Shown here: in pieces, positions 10,099 to 20,103 of the stretch | Position numbering within the stretch: position 1 is the stretch's first letter | How the letters are laid out: every line of letters starts with the position of its first letter | DNA from: Scedosporium boydii | Taxonomy: Eukaryota; Ascomycota; Sordariomycetes; Microascales; Microascaceae | Assembly: GCA_002221725.1 (NCBI GenBank) | Contig: NJFT01000103.1 | Span: forward strand, 62,001-126,000 | DNA length: 64,000 nucleotides | Reading direction: 5' to 3' | The notes under the pieces: model-generated | Told to the model about the DNA's origin: nothing | What the model saw: only the letters and a program-made list of their open reading frames with translations | Databases searched by the model: none | Made by a program: the position numbers and the translations under genes

Positions 10099-12114
10099 CT
10101 TTGTACATCCCACTATGAAGGAGACGTGTGGTCCTGACGCTCTCCCTGATGACGAGGCCAATGCCTCAATTGCTCTTGGTCAACCTTTTTTTTCTCCGGT
10201 GCGATTGATAATAAACTATCAGTGTACGAGATCATACGAAGTCATCGCAAATTCAATGGCATCAACTGCAAAGAACAGTTCAAGTTGCATTAATGCGTTA
10301 AAATTTGAGGTCGCGTGCCAGCTTCTCCAGAAACGATTCCAGAAACTGTCGACCATCAGCACTTTGATCTGCATCCTTGTAATTGTACTATCCGTTCGCT
10401 TAACGTGCAAAACGTCCTTCTGGTACTTCGCATATGTCCTTAACATTACTTTATGGGGCAACAAGTCAGCCTCTGACCCCTTCCCAAATCAAACATTCTC
10501 AACCAAGCACTTCAACTACGTAGTTTAAGACCAGAGATCACTAGCCAAATGCCAAGACTCGATATGGAAGGGCCCCGCTTGCTTCTTTCTGGCACCAAGA
10601 GCCATCTTCGCGGTTTGTATGAAGTACTTATGGAGCAGCAGGTTTGTTTCTAAGAACTTGAATTATAATAGATGGGAGAAAAAGCACAAGAAGAAAAGAC
10701 GAAATATGCCGGTGTGCCGGCCGGTTATCAACACGAAAAAGCAGCTCTCTCCACCCTCGATATGTTGCCTTCGGCTGCGAGTAGAGGCACACGACACACT
10801 GTCTTGGATCAACCTGCACTCAAGGCCGACTTAACCAGAGGTTTCACTTGTTCTTCGAAACAAGCGCCCTTCTTCCCTGTTCAAGTTTGACACTGCCACG
10901 GGGAATTGCCTACGAAAAGCAATGTGTCTGCCGATGTTCATACAAAGCGCACCTCGGTTCAGGTTTCTTAGATTAAGATCAGATCGTCTGTTTCTCCTAG
11001 CAAAGCACTAGGATGTCGGTTATCCTATTTGTGCTTCGATGGGAACGAGCATTACGAGTACATTCTGGATCTGACATACTGAATGAACACGTAACCGCAC
11101 ACGAATTTCCCAGGTTTCCATAAATTCCACTTGGCGATTGCGCTGTGCTACTTCGTCCTTCCGTGGCATCTGGGTGGCATCTAGGCGTGACGTTTCCAAT
11201 CCCACTCAGTCAGCTCCCCAGACCCACACCATGACGCGTCGAGCATTTTTATCAATCTCGTCTCTGCTTGGGGCATGTCTGCAGGTGGCATCTTGACGCC
11301 CTGTCAAGCGTCGTCGCTCGATACCCTTTTCTAATAGTGCGGCCGATGACGCACTTAGCTAGAAGTACCACGCGATTACGGATACTTCTTGAGTTATCGA
11401 TCAGTCGAACCGAGGCGTTTCCAATTGCCGGTGTACGGAGCATAGTGTAATATGGCACCTCTCGTGGAGTGGAGCTTGCAATCATCCGTTTAGAGGGAGA
11501 CGTCAAGTTGAGGACGAAGGCCGCCAGGGTGCTCTGAGACTCTGTTAAGGGGCTCTTACGCATCACAATGCTGCTCATCGGACGCGCAAGCTGTAGTACT
11601 TGTGAGTATCTCGCACTAGACGAGGATAAAAGCATTTCGAGATGCTGGAAACAGCGACCAGCTCTACCTCGTCCTCTTGTGTTATAAATAAACGAGATGG
11701 ATGGAAGTTCTCAAGGTCGAAATATCTGGGATTGGATTTACGGTGTTGATCCGCGGGGCCAGCATCTATCCTCCTCCTCTGGAGAAAGTCGAGGGCAAGA
11801 CTGAGCAAGATATTGGATGGAGCTAGCTTCATTCTCATCTGACAGTCGAGTGCCCCCGTTCGTCCAGTCTACCTTTCAGCTGCTCCACATTCAGCAGAAC
11901 ACTTTCCGAATGGTTTATAGATTTGAAGGGACGCGTCGGTCCTCCTGTTGAGAAGGGTATGGAGACTTATACAAAACACTCATCATGATCCCTTAACAAC
12001 CTTCATCCTGGAGGTCGTGATCGCTCTCTAAGACCCATTCGATTCTTCTTCTTCTTTTCCCATTCTGCCATCGGTATTAATTCAATTTGGCAATAATGAA
12101 AAGACACAAAAAGG

Positions 12115-12137
12115 AAAAAAAAAAAAAAAAAAAAAAA
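12115..12137. repeat. A23 homopolymer (T23 on the minus strand)
   Basis: It lies about 85 nt downstream, on the minus strand, of the tRNA-like segment at 12222-12295. There it would read as a long T run, the usual RNA polymerase III stop signal. Confidence 0.85.
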
Positions 12138-12221
12138 GAATTAGGGCCGGAGGGCAGGTGTCCCGACACACCCGCCCGGTTTCAATCCCTACAGTTTGTG
12201 CTCGAGTTATTAAATGGTTGT

Positions 12222-12295
12222 TCACCCTCTCGGGTTCGAACCGATAACCTCCACCGAAGCGGGCCACGAATGTGCGAGCTCAAACTGCTGGGTAA
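12222..12295 (-). other. Degenerate tRNA-like segment (possible tRNA-derived SINE head or tRNA pseudogene)
   Basis: On the minus strand, 74 nt starting TTACCC and ending GGGTGA, which can pair over six base pairs as an acceptor stem. A B-box-like GGTTCGAACCC gives a T-arm with stem TCGG/CCGA and loop TTCGAAC at the standard distance from the acceptor. The anticodon arm pairs poorly and its loop lacks the expected U33; the D-arm is unconvincing. I therefore do not call a functional tRNA. Chance resemblance is possible. Confidence 0.25.
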
Positions 12296-13105
12296 TGACC
12301 GACCCGGCAGCTTTCGACCATGTTTTGGGTTATGTGGTATGATGCTCTTGTGGGAGGGTGGTGTATCGTGACTTCCTTGTTGATCTTGGACGATATGGCA
12401 GCAATATCAACTGAAGGAGTGTGCTGAGGTTCAGGCTTCGCCTTCTATGGCTGGCCTTGTTATTTGGTCACTGGCCAATCTCGGTAGTTATTCCTCGGCT
12501 GTCCCTTTGATTCTCAAGCAAACCCTCCGGGTAGGATACTTTGTCTCCCCGCCAGTCCATTTCTTGGAGAGTCTATAACGCACGCCGTCTCGCGCATGGT
12601 TATGCCTTTCCTAGCCTCACCGAGGACATGTTCTCCCTATACGTGCTATTAGGGATGTCTGCTCCTGCACAACACTATCAAGGTTGAAAGGCCTTAACAT
12701 AGACGAAAAATAAAGGTTGACCGGGTCCTGAAACGCTCGCCGAACGCCTACCCTGTTTGTTGAGCAGCCAACGGGCCACAATCAGCCATGATATTGTGCC
12801 AGCCCGACATTCACTCGACAGCGGATGCGGCACAAGTGTTGACATGAAGGCTTTGCAACGCAGGATTGATTATTATGCCCATCTATATCAAGGATATTCC
12901 AAGGTGACTTGGATGCTCTTCCTATCCCGAGCGCAGTGCCAAATTCTACGCATGTACTCTCATGATGATCCATTTCCCATGATTAACCATTGCCTGTCCT
13001 TGGGGTATCCGTGTCAACGCCTCCATGCCACACCTCGAAATTGGCGGTATAAGAACCGCATGGCCATTCATTCACGTTCGTTGAAGACAACACTGCTCTA
13101 GAACC

Positions 13106-13609
13106 CTAGAGTCTGATGTTGACTAGCATGCAATCAATTCTCCACTCCCTCCTCCCGAGGAGACTCCTGAGCCACTCGAGGCCGAGGCCCGTCCACTCTT
13201 TCCTTTGCCTCACTAGCTCGTCCGTTGCGGCACCAGTGAGCCCGCCAACAGTGGAGAGTAGCATCTCGGCTAACGTGCTATTGTACTCCCCGCTGCTCGC
13301 ATCGAGCATGGGCATGGAGGATCGCGGCTCGAACCAATTGGACGTCAGGTCGAAGAAGCATTGGTCGGACCAGTAGCAGGACGTGAGGAAGAGGATGATG
13401 AGGAGGAAGCTGCAGTAGACGCAGGGTCGGCTGAGGAAAAAGGTACACGCGAAGAAGAGGAGGACGAAGATGGGCGGTGCGTTCGTCGGGATGAAGAGTA
13501 ATGGAAGCCAACTACAAAGAAAACGAGTGTTAGAACCCCGTATAACAACTGTGGGATGAGCAGGGAGGAGTGGCGCTCCTCTGTTAACGTACCTCCTGAG
13601 GCAGAACAT
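13106..13609 (-). CDS. Small two-helix membrane protein of unknown function
   Basis: Two exons: 13609-13593 (17 nt, MFCLR plus two bases) and 13511-13106, with an 81-bp intron (donor GTACGT, branch TTCTAACAC, acceptor TGTAG). The spliced protein is 140 residues. It begins MFCLRSWLPLLFIPTNAPPI, then two hydrophobic segments (about residues 7-34 and 38-56) separated by SRPC, and a short SDQCFFDLTSNWFEPR block. The rest is a soluble tail. Several Cys and aromatic residues suggest constraint, and the intron signals are near ideal, so I believe the gene is real. I do not recognise a named family. It is divergent from the EDC4-like gene with 1.1 kb between starts. Confidence 0.7.
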   Translation of the reverse strand: MFCLRRYVNRGAPLLPAHPTVVIRGSNTRFLCSWLPLLFIPTNAPPIFVLLFFACTFFLSRPCVYCSFLLIILFLTSCYWSDQCFFDLTSNWFEPRSSMPMLDASSGEYNSTLAEMLLSTVGGLTGAATDELVRQRKEWTGLGLEWLRSLLGRREWRIDCMLVNIRL

Positions 13610-14481
13610 TGTGGCGATGATGCGCCGTGCGCGTCTAAAAATGCTTCGAGATGGTAGTTGTGGATGCGGATATATCGATGCCGTCTCAACAAGGGGGATT
13701 GAATTTAGGTCGCGTAGATCCGGAGTTCCGGTCTGTCCAACAAATCGAAGAGCGGTTCCTCGGTGGAGGTGATAGCCTCGACTCTAGAAATAGAGTACGT
13801 CAGGCTCTGCTAGATCGCTGGAGCCTTGTAGTATCGAGCCAGTGGCCTAAGCGGAAGCCGTGGACAAAACGGCACCAATACGCTGTCGCCTGTTGGGGTT
13901 CGTAGTCCGTACTGGCGCGGTTTACGCGTTGAATGCTTGAAAGTCGTTCGGAAAGTGGGAGAAAGTGTCTGCGCCTGAAGTGAAGTGCCGTGATAATTTT
14001 GGGTTGCGATCTGTGGTTGGGCTCTTGATGTGACGTGGGTCGCCCATTTCGGTTAGTGGGTACGTACCGGCCTGAGGTCTCGCTCTTCGCCACCTCCACT
14101 CCCGAGCACCAGGAAACGGACTGGTTTTCGTCAAATAAAGTGTGTGAGGAGAGTCCCCCTTTTTGATCGTTGAATCCTAAAGTTCGCCCTCATGTCACAA
14201 AACATCGTTGGGCGATTGAAACAAGACAACTGTTAACTCCGGCGATATTTCCACCTCTTCTAATAATGATGATCAAATATCAATTGATTCTATCACCCGA
14301 GGCCCCTTTCTCGATCGCTCCTGCTGCTCAGGGTTCATCAGAGACACCAGGCCAGGCTGCCATAGAAGGACGACTCATTTATGCCTCGACGGAAGGCAAG
14401 AGGCATGAGGGCGGGAGAGAGGTGTGACTGCCACGTCTACTGGAGCTCCACCACAGAGTACATGCAGCGGAGCTTCCCGCA

Positions 14482-14498
14482 GCTCTAACCACTGGAGC
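14482..14498 (-). other. tRNA D-arm / A-box-like sequence
   Basis: Minus strand GCTCCAGTGGTTAGAGC forms the classic D stem GCTC/GAGC around a loop with GTGGTTA, matching the polymerase III A box. About 40 nt further is GGTGGAGCTCC, a weak B-box match. No acceptor stem is seen, so this is at most a relic. Confidence 0.3.
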
Positions 14499-14586
14499 AA
14501 AGCCTTGGTGAAGGAGCGACCTGGGGATATCCATTTCACCAAAATAGCCTCATCTTTATAAATCCGTAAAAACAAATCCACAATTG

Positions 14587-14609
14587 AAAAAAAAAAAAAA
14601 AAAAAAAAA
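14587..14609. repeat. A23 homopolymer
   Basis: Uninterrupted run about 120 bp upstream of the EDC4-like ATG. Confidence 0.9.
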
Positions 14610-14729
14610 TCATGATTACTTCGTAAAACAACAAATCCTTCCCACTTCATCTCCTTAATCCTTCTAGCTGTGAAAACCAAAGGATTCCATCATAGCATCT
14701 GTGATAAGGTCCTTTGCAATCACACCATC

Positions 14730-17700
14730 ATGGATGCACCTCATCCAGCAGCCACGTCAATTATGGACACACCGCCCTCACTTGAGGTAGTGGTCTACAA
14801 GGGGCCGGTGCCAAGCTCCGATGCCAATTCGCCAGTTTCAAGCCAGGACGGCCAACGGGGTCAACACGGTCAAGAGGGCCACCAGCGCCAACAGCAACTT
14901 GGGGCTTTCCCTCGACCACAGGTGACTAATGAGGCCAATGCAACTCTGGGAGGAAGGTTCATTCCGAATGTGAGCCCTGCTCCAATCAACCTCTCACTTT
15001 GGCACCCGCCACCTCCTCTAACCCACACCTTTCTTTCCCCTTTGCGGTTAAGCCTCGACCTCGACCAGCACCAGCTCGGATCGTTGACTGAGCCATCTAT
15101 TTTTTTTCCCTCTCAATTGCAGCCCAATACCAACCCGCTGCTTTTCCAAACCACTCCTCCGGCGGCAACGCTTCCTCATCCTGTTTTCTATTCCTCCCTT
15201 CCCCCCATCGAGTCCATCCCGACCTGGCCTTTGAGAACCCCATTCAGACAATCAATCTCAAGCCCTTGGGCTAACTCGGCCATGGTGTCGCCATTCCTTC
15301 CTCCGGCTCCGACGCCGCCTGTCAACAATAGTAATAGCCAGGGCATGGCTTCGAACCGTGATCGAAACGCCGGCTTACTCAATCTCCTCAAGTTCAGCGG
15401 ACAGGGCCCCCAGCCCATCCATACTGAGGACGAGCATAATCACGAAGGTCATGGCCCTTCTGGCCATCAACTTCCAATCGGCGGTCCGTCGTCCTACAAC
15501 GTTCCCCACCACGTTGGGCCCCAGAGCCACCATAGCCACCAAAGTCATCAGAGCCATCCTTCGCAGCAGTCGCCGCACAACGACGTTGTGAATCTGTCCT
15601 CTTCTCGACAGCCACCCATCTTGGCTCCGGCTCCTTCAAATGCGGACCCTTCCGGACTTCTGGCTGCCCTTATGAGAGGCATGCGTGGAGTTGACGAGCA
15701 TGATGAGGATCATCCTCAGGACCACCAGTCCCCCGTCGCTCCTCCTTCACATGCCGCGGCCACGCAGCCTGGCTTTGGCCACGCTTCGCCGCCCGCCAAC
15801 ACTCGTGCTTATCTGCTCGACCTTCTCAGCCAGCCTAAGCCCAGCCAGAACGACCAGCAGTACTTGCCGGAGTCGCACTCTGCGAACTTGACACCCCAGT
15901 CCAGTGATATGGCGAGTTTGCCCGCTACCATGCAAGCCGCGCCGGGCAGCGGACCGAGGAACTATGGCCCCATGTCAAACATTCCTCAAGGCCCTCTCGA
16001 ATATGAGCATCGGCCCCAGGACCAACGCGGCGCTCCTGGCTACAACCCGTTCCCGATGGCAAGCAATGGCCACGAGCCCCGGGGACCTATGCCCGTGCAG
16101 TTCCCGCACAACAATGTTGATTCGGGAATGACTTCTTGGTCGTACCATAGCCAGCCGTCTGATCATGGTTCGCGTGGCTCTTTTAGCCAGTCTCAGGGCG
16201 ACTCCTTCGCCAACTCGGCGCCCTTCCAAATTTTGAAGAAGCCTAAGCCCTCCGACTCGCCCAAGAGCTTTCACGAGCCCATCGATAGTCACCGTCAGAG
16301 TCTTGGCCATAGTCCAAGCCTCAGCCCTGGAGATACACGTCGAAAGACTGATCTCACCCAGGCTGCTGTTGATGATGAGAAAGACTTCCTTGAGCGAAGC
16401 CTAGGTCTCTCAGATACACTTGGTGCTTCTTCTGCCGATAAGAGCCCTGTAGATGACGCCGCTGCCAATGCCGCTTCCGAACCTACGCCGGCCCACTTTG
16501 AGACTTCCAAAGTGTTGGGACAGTCGGACGCGAACGCCACGGCTGAAACTGCCGAGGGTGATCTTCCCGACATGGACGTCGATGACGACAAGTCCCCTGA
16601 AGGAAATTTCCATGATTCGAAGGATTCGGCCGCTTCTTCTCCCAAGGAAGAAGCCCTGCCTGATGAGAGCAGCGATGCACAGGAGCAGGACATCGCCCAG
16701 GCTCATCCGGATTCCCAGGCTGTTGCTGACAGCTGGGACAGCGCGGACGCCGAAGATGCTGGCCTCGTTGAAGATGACTCGTACACTCCAGTCAAGGTCT
16801 TCGACTTCCCCATGCAGCCTTGGATCTCCATCACCATGACTGATGGCGGTATCGAAGCTCGTCCGGAGTTCCGTGATGGTACTATTATGGACATTGCGCG
16901 GTTGAAGAAGGAATTCGACCAGATTGACCGTAATCTCTACACGGCTTCTCAACACTGCATGGCCTACGGAATGTCTAAGGCCGGGGGTATGCACGTCATT
17001 AGACAAGATGATGGTAAAGATGTCAAGGTCTTCTCCAACACCAAGGATCGCATCTTCAACATATCCATGTCGGTCACTCCTAGTGACCACACCGGTATTC
17101 ACCGAGAAGCCATAATGGGCACCGGTGTTAGCGGTACCGTCTACTGGGTTCAGATCCTCGAGGGCGATAAGGATCACATCGAGGATGCTCACCCCGAGCA
17201 ATATGGATTCGCCCTCCCGCCCCTAAGCTCTCAGGAAGGCGACACTTCTGGAGGTGTGCTTAAGACTCGTGCCAGGGTCTCGTCGTGCCACCCCGAGTTC
17301 TTTGCCGTTGGCCGAGGCAAGTCAATCACCATCCTCTGGCCCTATTTCGTCATGCAGAACAACCTTTTCAGGCCCGGCCACGACCGAGTTGTCGACGCCG
17401 AAAAGCTTGCCAAGCAGTGCTCTCTGAAGATCAACACTGGTAAAGCTGGAAAGGACTTCACATTCAGCCAAGACGACTCCGTCATTGTTTCCCTTGATAA
17501 ATCCGGCCGCGTCAAGTTCTGGGATGTTCGCGAGCTTACTGCCGCCTCTAAGGAGGATGGCGACCCGAACCGACCGCTTCCCGCCCATAGCTCGCTTGAA
17601 ATCAAGGAGCCATTGATGACTCTTGCCAGCACACCGGAAGGCGAAAAGGCGTGGCCTACCTCGGTGCTTCTGCTTGATAAGATCAAGCCGTACCAGAAGA

Positions 17701-20103
17701 GGTGCGCCCTCCGATACATGATTGTCGGCATGAAGCAGAATCACACCTTGCAACTGTGGGATTTGGCTCTTGGCAAGCCGGTCCAGGAGTTCAACCTTCC
17801 CCATAGTAAGGAGTCGGATGCCGTGTGCAGCGTCACGTACAACCCCGCGACTGGAATGATTGTTATTGGCCATCCCACCCGAAATTCGATCTACCTGGCT
17901 CATTTGTCTGCTCCTAAGTACACGTTCAAGAACATTTCCCAGGCAGATTACATTACGCGACTCGGCATGAAAGATCCCTCCATCCCCACCCCGGAGTCGA
18001 CTGCTGTTATCAGTGGAGTCCGCGAGTATTCGTTCGCTAACAGGGGCGTTCTACGGAGTCTCGATATGCTCTCGACTCCCGCTATGGCTCAGGACGGCGA
18101 CGAGCCGACCCTCTTTGAGCTTTATGCCATGCATTCTCGCGGCGTTGCCTGCGTCCTAGTCCGCCAGCGTGAGCTAGGCTGGTCCAAGGACAACAAGGTA
18201 ATCGATGGCGTAGAAGCTTTGAAAGCTGGCGTTGTTACTGTCTCGCCCCTCAAGGCCTTGGCTCCTCAGCCTCCCGAAGAGCCTGCGCAGAGCAAGCAGC
18301 AAGGCCGAGCTAACAGGGAAGCTTCTCAACATGCGTCGAACCAGGATGAATCGGTACGAAAATTACCTGATTCCGCCAGTCCCGTCAAGATTCAGACTAG
18401 GAAGGATGCCGAAAACGCTGCCAATGTTGCTTCCCCGGCAGTAACCCTCGACAAGGTTGAGAAGAGGGGTGGCCGCAAGAAGAAGAATGCTGCCGCCGCT
18501 CAAGCTGCTACCGACTCTCCCGCCAACGGAGCGGGCGCCTCCCCCGCGGTCAAGGGTAACGCGGTCTCTGCTAAGGGCAGCGACTCGTCCCGAGGCTCCG
18601 GAGCGTCGCAGAAGGCCCTCGGACCGTCTGTCTCTCAGGAAGCCATCGATGCTACGGTAAAGAACATGGAGGCCCGCCTCAACGCGTCCATCTCAAATGT
18701 CGTCGACACCGCGATTGGCGGTCTCAACAATTCCATCCTCGCCCGAGAGGCCGATTTTGATTCTCGTCAACTCAAGCTCCTCGACGTCATTTCGGATGTT
18801 CTTAACCAGAACGTCCAAAACGTCTTAGGAGACATTATCAGCAGTCAGTTCTCGGGTTCCGTTATTCCTTCCATCGCCGATGCCACAAGCAAGGCGGCCG
18901 CGGAGCAAGTGAGCATCAAGGCGATGCACACCATTCAGAAGGAGCTTGGCAAGGCCTTGCCCGCCCTTGGTGAGAAGATTGTGATGAATGAATCTCTCGT
19001 GGATGCACTTTCTGAGAAGATTAGTGCCCGGGTCTCCAGCAAGGTTGAGAACGAGGTTATGCGCGGCCTCTCTAACAGCCTGATGCCCGCGATCAATAAC
19101 CTCACTATTCAAACCACCCACCGTGTGGCGGCTGAGATCCAGCAGCAGTACCAGGAGGAGATTGACCGCCTGGACTCCCAGCGCCGTACCGACGCTAACA
19201 AGGTCGATCAGCTTTTGTCTCTAGTTACCCGGCTTACCGATACGGTGTCGACGATGGCCGCCGCCCAGTCCCAGTTCCAAGGCGAATTCCTAAAGTTCCA
19301 GCAGCAGGCCATCGCCGATCGGGAGCAACATGCTCGTGCCGGACCCGGTCCGGTTGTTGGTCGCCTGTCTGCTGCTGAGTCCCCTGGCTATAACGCTCCC
19401 CACCACGGCCCCCCTGCTCCTCCCCATCAACAGCAGCACCAGGTTTCTCATCACCAGCACCAGCACCAACACCATCAGCAGCGCCAGGGATCGCATCAAC
19501 TCTCTCAAGCTTCTCGCGAAGGCTCCTCGGACCAAGGTGGTCGTCCCCCCTCGAACCTCGAAATTGAACTCGGCCACCATATCTCCAGCATCGCGCAATC
19601 CGTCTCAGAGGGCCGCTTGGAGGAGGCCATCATCCGATGGCTTCAGAGCGGCCACGAAGATGAGATCTTTACCCGATACTGGTCCAAGATGAGCCCCGTC
19701 CATCTCCGTGACCTCCCACCCCTGGTTCAGCTGTCTGTTGCGACGACCGTCTCTCAACATCTCGATACTGCCTTAGCTCGACAGAAGGCCGCTTGGCTTG
19801 AAATGTCGATTCTCTGCCTCATGAACAACGTACCCAGCTTTGTACGTTATTAGTCCCCTTGTTTTCTCCCTGTTATTTGTTTCCCTCTTGATCATCATCG
19901 TACTAATGCCTAGTTTTCAGGACCAGCAAGTTCGGGAGGTTACCCCCAACATCATGAAGCTCGTCATCAGTCGTTCGGAGAATTTGATCATTCGCATCGG
20001 TAACAAGGATCGCCATGACCCTATTCTCCAGAACCTGGTACAGCTTGTTAACACGGCCAAGCGTATCCTGGAGGCCACTACTGGTGGTCATCCCCAGTAT
20101 TAA
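14730..20103 (+). CDS. EDC4/Ge-1-type enhancer of mRNA decapping (P-body scaffold)
   Basis: Scaffold that links the decapping enzyme to cofactors in cytoplasmic P-bodies (EDC4/Ge-1 in animals, Pdc1-type in fission yeast). Exons 14730-19841 and 19921-20103 (intron GTACGT...TTTTCAG) give 1764 residues. Residues 1 to about 680 are disordered, rich in Pro, Ser, Gln and His. A WD40-type region lies at about 690-1170 (VSLDKSGRVKFWDVREL and HTLQLWDLALGKPVQEF are visible WD repeats). A Lys/Ala linker follows, then long helical/coiled-coil segments and the Ge-1 C-terminal helical domain, ending LVQLVNTAKRILE. A further intron at 14970-15122 is plausible (donor GTGAGC, branch GACTGA, polypyrimidine, GCAG); it is 153 bp, in frame and stop-free, and its removal would give 1713 residues. 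The ATG at 14730 is preferred to the upstream open frame. Confidence 0.88.

Larger units (their letters stand above)
8877..13105. other. Gene-free region, 4.2 kb
   Basis: The first part is the upstream region of the LicD gene. Short open frames are scattered but none shows a family motif or coding-like codon use. It holds TACGAAGTA copies at 10083-10098, the A23 tract at 12115-12137 and a tRNA-like segment at 12222-12295 (minus). I cannot support a protein gene. Confidence 0.5.
13610..14729. other. Divergent intergenic region, 1.1 kb
   Basis: Probable promoter space for the small membrane protein (left) and the EDC4-like gene (right). It includes an A23 tract at 14587-14609 and a tRNA D-arm-like sequence at 14482-14498 (minus). 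Confidence 0.55.

Noticed and set aside
9977..10528. 183-codon plus-strand open frame in the 9-13 kb gap
   Set aside because: Composition is like the surrounding noncoding DNA and includes the TACGAAGTA copies; no motif.
11252..11838. Overlapping minus-strand open frames of 87-127 codons
   Set aside because: No recognisable family and no intron signals that extend them.
12222..12295. A functional tRNA gene
   Set aside because: The anticodon stem pairs poorly, U33 is missing and the D-arm is not convincing, so I report only a tRNA-like relic.
16410..17201. 263-codon minus-strand open frame inside the EDC4-like gene
   Set aside because: Mirror frame of a long coding exon with G+C-rich third positions.
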